From contig QKWP01000140.1 in NCBI GenBank assembly GCA_003550325.1, positions 107,315-171,314 on the forward strand: DNA of 64,000 nucleotides, read 5' to 3'. Source of the stretch: Gigaspora rosea. Taxonomy: Eukaryota > Glomeromycota > Glomeromycetes > Diversisporales > Gigasporaceae. Under the pieces are notes generated by a model that saw only the letters and a program-made list of their open reading frames with translations, ran no database searches and was not told the DNA's origin. The position numbers and the translations under genes are program-made. Below are positions 48,668-59,497 of this stretch, piece by piece; position 1 is the stretch's first letter; every line of letters begins with the position of its first letter.

Positions 48668-48785
48668 TTATTTATAATTAGCCTTATACTTACGAGAAAA
48701 TTAAGTGCTGTCAATATTATTTTTTTGCTGCTCCATTGTTTATTGAAATCTTAACTGTTAAATTTTATAATTGTAAAATGTCAAA

Positions 48786-48970
48786 CCTCCTAATGTAATA
48801 AAAAATCCTTTGTAATTAAATTCACTGTAATAAAAATTTATTGTTATAAAAATTTATTGTAATAAAGATCTATTGTAATAATAATTTATTCGATAAGAAT
48901 TTAATGCAATAAAAATTTAGTGTAATAAAATTTAATGTAATAAAAATTAAATGTTTAATGTAATATAAGT
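48786..48970. repeat. AT-rich tandem repeat TAATAAAAATTTATTG
   Basis: About ten degenerate copies of TGTAATAAAAATTTAT in the 980-bp gap between the convergent permease and kinase genes. Several TAATAAA motifs could serve as polyadenylation signals on either strand. Confidence 0.7.
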
Positions 48971-49646
48971 TTTATCTATCATGCTTGTTCTATACAGTAA
49001 TTCAAATATGATAACCTAATAACTATAGCTAAAAAGATAATTTTACTTTATAATAGGTTGATTATTATTAAGAAATTTAAGTATCGATCTTCTGTGATAT
49101 TGACATCGATTTATTTTTCACACTTCACCAGAGTAACTAATTAAACAGCATCTATTCAATACAAGTTTTACGGCAATATTATATGCATGTACGTACATTC
49201 ATTTAAATAAGTGTGCTTAGAAGTGTATTATTATTCAATAGATTTAAGGTTAGGCAGTTGTTTTAAGACATACAAAAAGTACGCGCAAAATTCTGCTAGT
49301 GAAACTACAGATACTCATTAAGTGAAAGTCTTCCTGAACCAATTCTACTATAAGTAGGCCTATTTCTTAAAAGTTTCTTTTTTTATAACTAAAAATTAAA
49401 AACAAAAAACGAATTTCCGGACAAAATTAAGAATTTTAATAAATTAATTTAATGCAGGCCAAAATCATAACGATGTTGCTGCGGATTACATTAGTTGTAA
49501 CATAAATTTTTTTACCAATCAAGTCATTCGATAAACCCATTGAATTAATGAATATTAGTGAATTTAATACATTTGTTTATTTAATGTAATGCGTATATGT
49601 TTTTAACTTAATTTTAATAAAAAAAGAAAACCAAAAATAAAAAAAT

Positions 49647-51843
49647 CTAATATTCTGACTTTGATATGGTTTCCTTGATTAAAGTTTCGACTTTCTCCCG
49701 ATAGCTGATACAATCCTGACCACTTTTAGTAGCTTTTAAATACCAATCTGAAGCCTTATTCAAGTCCTTTGCTGTTCCTTCACCATATTCATAACATCGA
49801 GCAAGTTCATACGCTGAATTAGGTACTCCCATTTCTGCAGCTTGTTGAAGATATTCAAATGCTTTGTTCATATCTACATATGTTCCACGGCCTTTTTTAT
49901 AACACAATCCCAATTTATACATTGCCATTATATTGCCTTTGTCAACTGCATTTTTGAGTAATTTAAATGCTTTAGAATATTCTTGGCAGCTATAATAACA
50001 ACTTCCGAGTATATATTCTGCCGCTACACATTTATCTTCAATTGCTTTTTCATACCATTCAATTGCATTCTTCATATTAATCCTGGTTTTCCAACCAACT
50101 TCATAACATCTTCCAACAAAATATTTAGCAATAGTATCATTTCCCTTTGCTGCATCAAGAAATATGCCCAAAACATCCGTGTTATTTTCCTTTTCTTTTG
50201 TACCAATTTTCCACATATAAAATATTCCGCGAAGGCAAATATATTTTGGTTCATTTTTAAGGTATAGCCAAATTAAAACATCATTAGCCGACTTTTCATT
50301 TTCAGAGATGTAATTATTAATCGTCTTTGGAACAGATTCGCCTTTGTTAAGCTTTTCATAAAGATTTGAATAAAGTTCATTTATGAAAGCAATCCGGGAG
50401 TCTTGATCAGTGAAATTAATTTCTTGAGTTTCATTAAAGATAGTATTAATTTCTTGAGTTTCACTAAAGATACTATCAATAATTTTAATGTATTCTTTAG
50501 TGCGTTCTTCAAATTTTGATTCATCATTACTAATACCATCAATTGTGACATCCTGAAAAGGTGAATAAATAATATCGTTTAACATTAATGACACTATATT
50601 AATAGATGGTCGATCATTTGAATTATTCTGCCAACATTCTAAATTCAAAAAATATATTTAAGAATTTATAATACTATAATATAAAAACATAATGATATAA
50701 ATTATAAACCTACTTTCATAAATAGTAATGTATCCTTGATTTACACCCTGAATTGGTTTCTCTCTCAGACCTTCTACTATTTTCCATGGTAGGGTCGCAT
50801 GATCATATTCTTTAAAAGGTGGATTTTCGCTTGATATTTCCCATAGGAGAACTCCAACGCTATAAACGTCCGATTTCTTGTTTACTTTACGCCTACGAGA
50901 TTTTCCATCTTTATCTTCCTTTAACATAAAACATTCAGGGTCTATATATGGCACTACTCCAAAAACTTGCCTTGTAGTTTTAGTCTTCATTGAATTAACA
51001 ATGCGTTGTGATAGTCCAAAATCAGCCAACTTTAAATATTCTTGAGAAACAAGAATATTACTAGAGTGCTTTTAAGGCATGAAATGGAAATGAAATAAAT
51101 TATAAACATTCAAAATTTTATAACAACTATGCGAGGAGATTTTGAATTACCAAATCTCCGTGAACTACATTAGAATCATGTAACCATTTAACTGCATCTT
51201 TAAAGTTAATATTCCATTAATTTAAAGGTAAATATTGCAATTCGAATCAAATACTGTTTCTTTTTTTTTCTTCTTTTTTATACATACCTACTAGTTGAGC
51301 TGCAAACTGAATTTTTAATTCCCATTCAATTTTAGTTGCATTTTTGTATAAATAATCGCTCAAAGTGCCACTATCAGCATATTCAAGTACAAGTGAATAC
51401 TTAATTCTATTTTCATCTCTAGGATCTATTTTATATAATGAAATGTTACTAAAATTTATGATTTATAGAAGCAGATAATTGTTACAAATATTACCTTCAA
51501 ATTTAGTTATACCATAAAATTTAATAATGTTCTTGTGATGTTTTACCGAAAGCATATTCTCTAACTGTATATTGTAAATATTTTTAGTATAGCTTGTAAA
51601 TATTTATTTGTTAAAAAAAATCGTGCATAATATTACTTCATTAATAATTTCTTTACTAATTTCTGCGTTATTCTCAATTTCTTTTAATGCATACGCTTCA
51701 TATGTATTCCCTTTATTAATCTTTGCCCTGAATACAATACTATGCGCACCACTGCCAATCTTTTTTAATTGTTCAAATTCATCATATTTATATTCTATAA
51801 TTTTCTCTTCTTCAATTTTTTTATCAATCCAAGCTTCGTGCAT
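49647..51843 (-). CDS. Protein kinase (TKL-like) with Sel1-repeat C-terminus
   Basis: Six exons on the minus strand (51,637-51,843; 51,495-51,564; 51,288-51,425; 51,151-51,197; 50,714-51,068; 49,647-50,638), all GT-AG, give 602 residues. I start at MHEAWIDKK; an in-frame ATG 48 bases upstream would add 16 residues. Kinase, residues about 22-300: Gly loop IGSGAHSIVFRAK, ATP Lys at 54 (ALKEI), HGDLHSSNIL near 151-160 with Gly in place of the Arg of HRD but the catalytic Asp kept, LADFGLS near 169-175, SDVYSVGVLLWEISS and KCWQNNSNDRPS. The C-terminus (about 430-590) holds four or five Sel1-like repeats (AKYFVGRCYEVGW, AMYKLGLCYKKGRGT, SAYELARCYEYGEGT), which bind partner proteins. The kinase-Sel1 pairing is a known Rhizophagus expansion. 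Intact. Confidence 0.9.
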
Positions 51844-52726
51844 GTTGAAAGAATATATCTTTATCAATATTATGGTTGACATAAGTTGCAATTGGTTTAT
51901 TTATACCCTTTGTACAACATTTTACAGATTCCGAAACTGTTTATTATGTCTATTTTTTTGGGTAATTGGCGTGTGTGATACCATCATCGTTGTAAAATTT
52001 ATAATTTCTTTCCACATTAAAATGTATCAAGAAAATATTTTCTAATAATAGAATTATAACGTTTGTAAGTTTAAATTAAAAATTGTATGCTATCTAAAAG
52101 CATTTTAAGAGACCATCACAAATTTAAAAATCTTCATATTAGGAAAGAAATTATTATCACAAGCACAAGGCATATTTCAATACAATAATATAATTTCTTG
52201 AGAAAGTTTTTATAAGTTTGGCTGTTTATATAAACTTTCAGAATATATAGTGCTGTATAGCATAATCTTTTTCAATTAATCCATTTCATTTAACGTTATT
52301 CGAATATTTATGCAATTTAGAATACTTTTTCGAAAGTGTAACATTTCACAAGTAAACAAAAAAAAAATGAAATGAAATGAAAACAAAAACTAAGACGATG
52401 GTGAAGGAATAACGCTCATTATGTAAAAGAATGGGAATTTAATATAAGGGCCTTTGAAAACGAAAATAATTACATATAAGGCACTAAATGAAAATAATTA
52501 CATAGTGCAAACCTCAATAAAAATTAATAAAAATATAATAAATTCTAATAAAAATTAATAAAAAAAACTTATAAAAGTATTATATAAAATGTTAAATTGA
52601 TATTTAAAATATATAGGGAAATAATTCAGGTTTATGTGTACTGTATAACATTATAAATAGTGCAGGACGCCTTAAATTAGCTAATAATCTTTTAAATTTT
52701 AATTTTATAAAAAAATAAAAATATAA
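51844..52726. other. Upstream region of the Sel1 kinase
   Basis: No other gene is seen. An open frame on the plus strand overlapping exon 1 is its mirror. AT-rich, with a short GAAATGAAATGAAA repeat near 52,368. Confidence 0.5.
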
Positions 52727-53616
52727 GGCCACGCAAAGTTAATTTTTCGTTTTGCATAACCTGGTGTTTCAAGATTCCGGTCGGCGGGTCGGTTTTTTTT
52801 TTTTTAAAAAAAAAAGGGATACTTGAAGAACAAGGAACTACGTGATTATCACGAATTGTCTCCCTCGATATAATCACACGGCAATTTTTGATTGGTTAAA
52901 ATATAAACAAAATCAGGTGATTTATATTAATTAACTAACTACTGAACCACCCCAGGATCACAAACCCAAATTTCTTGATTACGTGAAAATTATCCAATAG
53001 CGAATCACTACTTGGTGCAACGTAACATGATCAGAAAGATCCAAAACATCGTTCGTTTTCAAAAAAATCTCTAGCTCAAAAATTTGCTTTAGAAACCGGT
53101 TTTATTGCTCTAAAAAAGAATTCATTGGGCAATTTTTCTATACTACTCTTTCTAAAAATCATGCTCGAACCCTAACCCTAACCCTAACATAAAAGAACTT
53201 AAAGAATTTGTCCGGTATCACGTGAATGAGAAAATATTGCTGACGATACTGGGGAAGATAGTATGAAAATCACGTTATATGGATCATATCTGATATGTTC
53301 ATGACGTGATTTTGAGTACATTTTAACCAATCAAAATTCTATGTGATTATATCGAGGGACAATCTGTGATCATCACGTAGTTCCTTGTTCTTCAAACTTT
53401 CCAAAAAAAAAAAAAAATTATTCACATTTAAGGTCACGCAAAGCGGTTTGCATAACACGGAATCAGAAAGTTTTTTTTTTTTATCGGACTATCGGGTAAT
53501 TCCAGAAAATTAAGGTCATCATCGGGTGACTCCGGAGAAAAAAATTAAATGGCAAAATGGAGAATAGGAATTTAAAAAAAACATTTTTTTTTTTGGAAAA
53601 ATTGGGTCGCGTGGCC
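52727..53616. mobile_element. Cluster of nested GGCCACGC MITEs
   Basis: A left end GGCCACGCAAAGTTAATTTT preceded by TAA lies at 52,727. A second copy of the family, 53,432-53,616, is bounded by GGTCACGC and GCGTGGCC and flanked by TAA on both sides. Between them sits the long-armed element at 52,823-53,395. TAA duplications suggest Harbinger-type mobilisation. Confidence 0.72.
52823..53395. mobile_element. 573-bp MITE with 75-bp inverted ends
   Basis: Ends begin TTGAAGAACAAGGAACTACG on both strands and match for about 75 bp through TCGATATAATCACA and TTTTGATTGGTTAAAAT. The interior has AACCCTAACCCTAACCCTAA near 53,165-53,185 and the shared CTCTAAAAAAGAATTC core. Inserted in a GGCCACGC MITE. 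Confidence 0.88.
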
Positions 53617-54687
53617 TAATTAAAAGAAAAATTTTTTCTATAAAAATATACAAACAAACAAGCAGAAAACTATAGAGTTTATTTTTTAATATAGCAAAAA
53701 TTTATAATGTTATTTCCTTTTAAATACTAATAAATTAAAAATTCGGCGCATTATATATAACCCTATAAAAAAATCCATCTGGATATGCGGAACGGCCAGA
53801 GGACTGGGTTTGCACTGTGAATTACGTGTTTGCATGACTAAAATGGATGAATTGGACTGTCTGCACGGACATTTTGGACCGTAAATGGACCGGGTTTTGC
53901 TGCACTTTACTAAGTCAAAATTCATGGGTTTTGACACGGTCGAGGCACACGTAAGTTCACGTGCATATATTTCTTACGAGTTATAAGTAAGAGTGAACTC
54001 AATTAGTTAGAGTTGATATAATTGTAAAGGGTTGGTATCATAGCAAACATGCCTATAGCAAAATTTTGCAAGAAATTTTTTTTCATAGACGAGATTTTGA
54101 GATACAGAGGATTTTTTTAAAAAAAGTCAGTTGTTTTGAATTTTCGCGTTACACCTGATCCTGCAATTTTATTGGCCATACGAAATAAACGTACCATTTA
54201 ATACGTGTAATTCCAACCAACGAGCCAATATGTGTCATTCCGAATACGTGCCATTCTGGACATGCACAACGTATCATTTTAAACACGTGCTATTCCATGT
54301 AGCATGCATATACATGCCACAGTACAAGTGCCATTACAGACTTCTCCGTGCTAAACCGTAACACCACCTGGACCACTTTTTTCATAGGGTAAAAATACAT
54401 AATAAAATTTTAAAAGTATAATAAAATTTTGAAAAAACATAATAAATTTTAGGATATTAGCCAATAAAAGTTTAATATTTTATCTCAAATTTGGCTGCCT
54501 TTAAAAAAAATTGTTGGTTTAAGGATTCCTGCACTGTATGTACTTGTTATTGGTCAAGTTGTTGATGATAACTGATTATTCACTAGGACACTGTGCTTAT
54601 GACGTGACCAAAGGGCATGTCATAACACGGTGTTTGCTGTGAAGAAATCAGCAATTATTGTTAACAACATGACCCAATAACTACATT

Positions 54688-54858
54688 ATTGTACATTGCT
54701 AACATAGGCACCTAGCTATTATTGGGTCATTTCTAAACGTAATACACAAATTTTGTTCACCTCTGATAGGAGGTAAACAAAGTTTGTGTATCATGTATTA
54801 GAATTGACCCAATAACATGCATGAAAATGGCTAGGTGCTCACATAAGAAGTGTACAAT
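54688..54858. mobile_element. 171-bp foldback element
   Basis: Arms of about 80 bp (landmarks ATTGTACA, CACCTAGC, ATTGGGTCA, CACAAA, TTCACCTC) are mirrored around CTGATAG near 54,769. There are some mismatches and one small offset. No clear duplication. Confidence 0.85.
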
Positions 54859-55162
54859 AAATTTTTTTTTTGGCCATTGAAATTTTCAAATTATTGGCTT
54901 AAAAAATTAATATATGTAATATTCTATAAAACTGATATATAAAAATTACTTTCTAAAAAATATTTAAAATAGAAAATTTCTATTTGTACTATGAGTTTTT
55001 GCTGTTCACATTAATGTATATAGATTATAACTAGAATGAGTTAGAGTTAAAGTAAACAGATTTTATAATAATAGTCATCATAACAAAAATGGCTTCAATA
55101 GCATAATAGTGCACTTGAAAAATATTATATTTATATATTTATATAATAGAAGTATTTTTATT

Positions 55163-55358
55163 ATTGTCCAAAGGACATTACATACAGAGCAATAGTGATC
55201 CTGATGTCTGTGTGTTAACAAATTCTGAATCCTGAATGGCTAGATTAAGTGTAACATAAAAAAACAATCAAAACAATAAATCTGATCCTTATTGGCTAGA
55301 TCAGATGTGACATTTATATTTGTCTTCAGACTTTAAATAGTCCTCATTTTTCTAGTTT
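55163..55358. mobile_element. Dispersed MITE-like repeat, copy 2
   Basis: Same element as at 10,615-10,825: starts TTGTCCAAAGGACA, shares GATGTCTGTGTGTTAACAAA and ends with TTTGTCTTCAGACTTTAAAT. About 75-80% similar by eye. Confidence 0.6.
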
Positions 55359-55993
55359 ACTACCAGAATTGCTATAATTCAAAAAGTGCTGAATTAGAAG
55401 TTCTAAATAAAAATGTTTAGAATAAAATTCTTATTTTAATATAAAACTGTATTCTAATCTTATAATTTTAGTTCTAAAATTATATTAAAATTTGTAAGTA
55501 CTGTATTGAAACTACTAGAAGTATGTAACAATTAGACAAAATATATATTTTGAATAGGTATTATACCAAAGCATTTAAGAAATCTGTACTTCTTGGAATA
55601 CCCTAGCCATGACAAAAAAAACCACCCCAGCATTGCCGTCAAAATTTTACTATCATGCAATTTTGGCCAATAAAATAACAAGATCAGGTGTAATATAACA
55701 CAAAGCAAAAGATCAAAACAAACTGTTCGCTTTTTCAAAAATCACCTATTTCCCTAAAATTTGCATAAAAAATCACCTTTCGGTCTCTAACAAAAAATTC
55801 CTTGAGCAATTTTACTAAATATTTTGCTAATAATAAGCTCTATAGACCCTTATTCTAATTTAAACGAACCTGAAGTTTTTTGGGCATGGTCATGTAATAC
55901 AGTCATCCCTCTCTATAATCACCAAGTCTGTCGCACCCTATTTTGGTGATTGTAAAGAGGTGTGACTATAAATAAAATACCTCATTATGTTAT

Positions 55994-56385
55994 CTATAGG
56001 CGAAATGTGGCGTGCTTCCATCTAAAACTTTTTTCTTACTAAGTTAACGATACATGCCCAATAATTGAAAGTTGTAGAGCTCGTCGAGACGCATCTAACG
56101 ATGGTTAGATCATTCAAATCGGCCCAGTGGATGGCGAGATATCGTCGAAAACGATTGGCCGACTATATAAAATCTCTATGTAAACAATATTTGTTTACAT
56201 AAGAGATTTATATAGTCGGCCAATCGTTTTTCGACGATATCTCACCATCCACTGGGTCGATTTGGATGATCTAACCACAGTTAGATGCGTCTCGACGAGC
56301 TCTACAACTTTCAATTATTGGGCATGTATTATTAACTTAGTAAGAAAAAAGTTTTATATGGAAGCACTCCACATTTCGCCTATAG
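55994..56385. repeat. 392-bp near-perfect palindrome
   Basis: CTATAGGCGAAATGTGG at the left is answered by CTATAGGCGAAATGTGG on the complement at the right, and about 190 bp of arm pair almost throughout (TCGTCGAGACGCATCTAAC, ATTGGCCGACTATATAAA), centred on AACAATATTTGTT near 56,190. A diverged single arm lies at 57,790-57,972, so this is a repeated foldback family. Confidence 0.92.
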
Positions 56386-56401
56386 TGATTTTCATATATA
56401 A

Positions 56402-56610
56402 GGCCATTTGAAGTTAATTTTTTGGTTAACATCACCCCACCAATGGTCCCCTCGGCAGGGTTGGCAATGGACTATGATGGTCTTCGAAAAAGATGTCAAT
56501 GGACATTGTCCATTGGGCCAATGGACATAGTCCATTGGTATCTGCTAAGCCACATTTTTGGTCCATTGGCCAACCCTGCCCCTCGGCCCCCAGGTAAAAT
56601 GAACATATGA
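56402..56610. mobile_element. Truncated GGCC MITE carrying an hAT MITE
   Basis: Left end GGCCATTTGAAGTTAATTTT after TAA, continuing TTGGTTAACATCACCCC as in the copy at 3,169. The hAT-like insertion lies at 56,456-56,578. The right part stops near CAGGTAAAATGAACATATG and no right terminus is seen. Confidence 0.75.
56456..56578. mobile_element. 123-bp hAT-like MITE with perfect 8-bp duplication
   Basis: Ends CAGGGTTGGC and (complemented) CAGGGTTGGC, flanked by identical CCCCTCGG. A CAGGG start and 8-bp duplication are classic hAT features. The interior is made of repeated CCATTGG/CCAATGG motifs that fold on themselves. Inserted in the truncated GGCC MITE. Confidence 0.93.
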
Positions 56611-56851
56611 AAAAAATAGAAATAATGAAATATTATTATTATTTAGAATTCAAATTCAAGATATAAATTCGATTTATTACTTCATGCATGATATTACTAG
56701 TAGCAGACGTATGTACGAATGCACGTACTTAGCTCTATATTTGGGGTCGTCTAAAGCGGAGCAGAATCACGTGATACCCGACCAATCAAATTAAGAATTT
56801 GATGATCTTAGGCAATTTTGCTTATTATATTACTACCTAAAAGCTATCTAA

Positions 56852-56940
56852 GGCCGTTTGAAGTTAAGCTTTCGGTTAATATCGCCCCTACCCTTCCTCT
56901 TTGATGTCCCCCAATAAACATTAAAAAAATAAATACTGCA
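56852..56940. mobile_element. Left-end fragment of a GGCC MITE
   Basis: TAA followed by GGCCGTTTGAAGTTAAGC and CGGTTAATATCGCCCC, then diverging. No right end is seen; the small foldback at 56,941 follows. Confidence 0.65.
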
Positions 56941-57042
56941 TAACCACGAAATAACACGATGGGTGTATTTTCGAATTTTGGCCTAAATTAAGATTAATTC
57001 AGGCCTAAACTCGAAATAACTCTGTGCGTTATTTCGTGGTTA
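56941..57042. mobile_element. 102-bp hairpin element
   Basis: TAACCACGAAATAAC is mirrored by GTTATTTCGTGGTTA, and the inner arms (TTCGAATTTTGGCCTAAATT against AATTCAGGCCTAAACTCGAA) also pair. The whole sequence folds into one hairpin. Confidence 0.88.
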
Positions 57043-57551
57043 AAATAAAATAATTTAAAATAAAAAACGAATTAAAAAAAATAAAAACTTAAAAAAATAA
57101 ATAAATAAATAATAAAAAATAAAGCTAAAATTTTAATTCCTATTTGCTGTTCTTTCATATATGTTTATTTCAGTTTGCAATAAAATGATTCAACAAAAAA
57201 CTGCTGAATAAAGAGCTCCCGAAGTGCTTTTTGTTCATTTGTGAAAAGCTAAAAAACTTATATTAACGAGATGAAATATTTGAATAAATATTTAACTTTT
57301 ACAAAATATTCAGAACAAAATTTGCTCGACCAATAGGAATTTGGAAAACCCAAATTCTAATCTGTGATCGCTACATACATACTTTAAAATGATGCAGATC
57401 CGATCACTAGATCACGAGAATTTTGCTTGTAAAAATTGTACATACGTACTAAGTTCTTTTTATCAAAAAAATATTTTTTATAATAAAATAATTATATGCC
57501 AATATTTATTTATTTTTGCCCCTTTCTTTTATAAGAGAAATGTAATGTTAA

Positions 57552-57776
57552 GGCTGTTTGAAGTTAATTTTTCAGTTAATATCACCCCCAGTCTCCAAAA
57601 AATGAACAGACAATCAAAACGCTGAATGACTCTTACCAGTTACCTGATTTATATCAACCAATGAAATTGCTTCATTTTTATATATTTATTTCATATGTTC
57701 GTTTCATTTTACTCTCCTCACCCCTCCCATGAGTCCTGGAAAAGTGATGTTAACCAAAAATCAACTTCAAACGGCC
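57552..57776. mobile_element. Harbinger-like MITE, GGCC family, complete
   Basis: A 225-bp relative of the element at 3,169: ends GGCTGTTTGAAGTTAATT and (complemented) GGCCGTTTGAAGTTGATT, flanked by TAA on both sides. The interior shares ACAATCAAAACGCTG and TTCATATGTTCGTTTCATTT. Confidence 0.88.
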
Positions 57777-58262
57777 TAATATCTGTCACAGATTTTTATA
57801 TAGTTGGCCAATCGTTTTTTAATGATAACTTGCCATCTACTGGGCCAATTTGAATGATCTAACCACTATTAGATGTGTCTTGACGAGCTCTACAACTTTT
57901 AATTAGTGGACATGTATCATTAACATAGTAATGAAAAATTTTAGATGGAAGCACTCCATATTTCACCTATAGAATCACACTCCAGTTGACAGGCTGATTA
58001 TCAATTAATAGATAATTTTAAATATATGTGAATATAAAATTGGCCAATCAGATTATATAATCCATATTTAGTTAAAATTGGTAACTATAATGAGGTTTTT
58101 TATTAATAAAATTGTTAAAAAATCAAATTTTCATGTTGATAGTGATTATAAGCGATTTGTGACTATAATGAGGTTTGTTACTATGTTTGAGTCCATTGCA
58201 CAAAATCGGGTGCTTAAATAGAAGTGTGACTATATGGGGTGGACTATAGGGAGGTCTAACTG

Positions 58263-59143
58263 TAGTGAAAAAGTGTCAGAGTAAGATGCAAAAAAAGTTC
58301 TGGTCATGTGATGATCTGCAGTAAAATTAGTCAATAATGATTTCTAATTTGTGTGATGTAACATGATCAGGAAAATTGTTTGTTCTAAAGAAAATTATAA
58401 GAAATAGCTTATTTATCGACAAACTTCATAAGAAAAACCTACTGCGACTAACAAAAATTATTTCTTAATCGATTTACTATATATCAAATACTAAAATAAA
58501 CACTAACGTTTAACATAAATAAAATTAAAGATTTTTATTGATTATCTCATGAACATTACTTTTTTTGCCATTGCTAGGGTACTCTTTGTACTAGATAGTG
58601 GCATAGATCTCCAAATCTACAATGATCAGAAAATTTCAAACCAAAAGTTCATTTAGTTGAAAGGCACTTTCTTTAAAAATCCGCATAGTAAACTATCTTT
58701 AGTACTCTAACAAAAAGTTTTTCTTGTGCGATCTTACTATAAGGTAACCATATCTAATTCTATAGATTTTTTTGTCACATATAAAAGTTCTTCAAAAAAT
58801 TGTATTTATTTGTAAAATTTAATATATAAAATATATAATCAATTTAGTTTAAAACAATGGATTTTTCGTAACTCTATCCGCTAATCACTTGTACCAACAA
58901 AATACTAACACTTTAGAAGAATAGTCTCAAAGAAACAGTAGAAAAACCAAGGAAACATGCAACCAGCAGCCGTTATTTAGAGATACAGTTAACTGAGTAT
59001 CTGCTAATAGCCTTAGAGTTTGTCACTCACCACAAAACTAGCACTTGTCATTTGGAGATAAAGTTCATAGGCTACCTGCTGACAAGCTTAGAGTTTATCA
59101 CTTACCACATATTGAGAAGTCTTTGGTGGCTCTCTGATAGATA
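58263..59143. other. Non-coding region with a 75-bp direct duplication
   Basis: No gene is supported. A unit running from GAGATAAAGTT(or ACAGTTAA) through CTTAGAGTTTRTCACT occurs twice (about 58,978-59,037 and 59,053-59,108). Two further copies of the CTCTAACAAAAAGTTTTTCT core lie near 58,450 and 58,710. Confidence 0.5.
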
Positions 59144-59497
59144 TTGGACTATACGGGAAGAACCACTGTCTCTACTACAGTTACAAGTAAATTTATTTGG
59201 TGTCGCTGGTTTGTAAAGAATTTTCAAATAGTGGGCGATTTGGCATACCCCCTCCAACAGATCTGTAGTATTTACTGCTCCCAAAAAGGAAAGGCATCTA
59301 CCGTATTGGATACAATCATCTGGAGTGGCTTGGAAATGAGTAACGTAAAAGGATGTGCAAAACTTATGGGGAAACTACTAGAAGAAGATTCTAGAAGCTC
59401 TATATTAAGCAGTTCGGATCATATGACTGCTTTTCGTTTAACATACTATGACCTGGCCGGGGTTATCGATATTAACAATTTTTATCATAAAGTCTAA
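59144..59497 (+). other. Short coding relic, possibly retroelement-derived
   Basis: A 117-codon open frame. The stretch WFVKNFQIVGDLAYPL weakly recalls the linker between reverse transcriptase and RNase H in Ty3/gypsy-type elements (typically FVKNFS-IA-PL). The rest is unassigned. If so, it is a short fossil fragment with no LTRs seen nearby. It could also be a chance frame. Confidence 0.3.

Larger units (their letters stand above)
53617..55899. other. Non-coding region with degenerate GTGCCATT units
   Basis: No gene is supported; open frames at 53,710-53,937 and 55,532-55,738 show no domain. From 54,200 to 54,370 there are about eight loose units like ACGTGCCATTCYGGA, similar to those at 34,140-34,230. 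From 55,720 to 55,890 lies another copy of the CTCTAACAAAAAATTCCTTG core. Two repeats are listed separately. Confidence 0.5.
55900..58262. mobile_element. Composite pogo-like element hosting other MITEs
   Basis: Ends CAGTCATCCCTCTCTATAAT and (complemented) CAGTTAGACCTCCCTATAGT are imperfect inverted repeats of pogo/Tigger type, flanked by TA. Just inside, GTGACTATA motifs recur at both ends. The 2.36-kb interior has no transposase and contains a 392-bp palindrome, three Harbinger-like pieces, an hAT-like MITE and a small foldback. It may instead be two decayed elements rather than one. Confidence 0.55.

Noticed and set aside
49983-50267. Plus-strand open frame in the Sel1 region
   Set aside because: Antisense shadow of the Sel1 repeats.
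53710-53937. 75-codon minus-strand open frame (MSKPMNFDLVKC...)
   Set aside because: No domain, lies in a region of degenerate GTGCC-rich repeats, no splice context.
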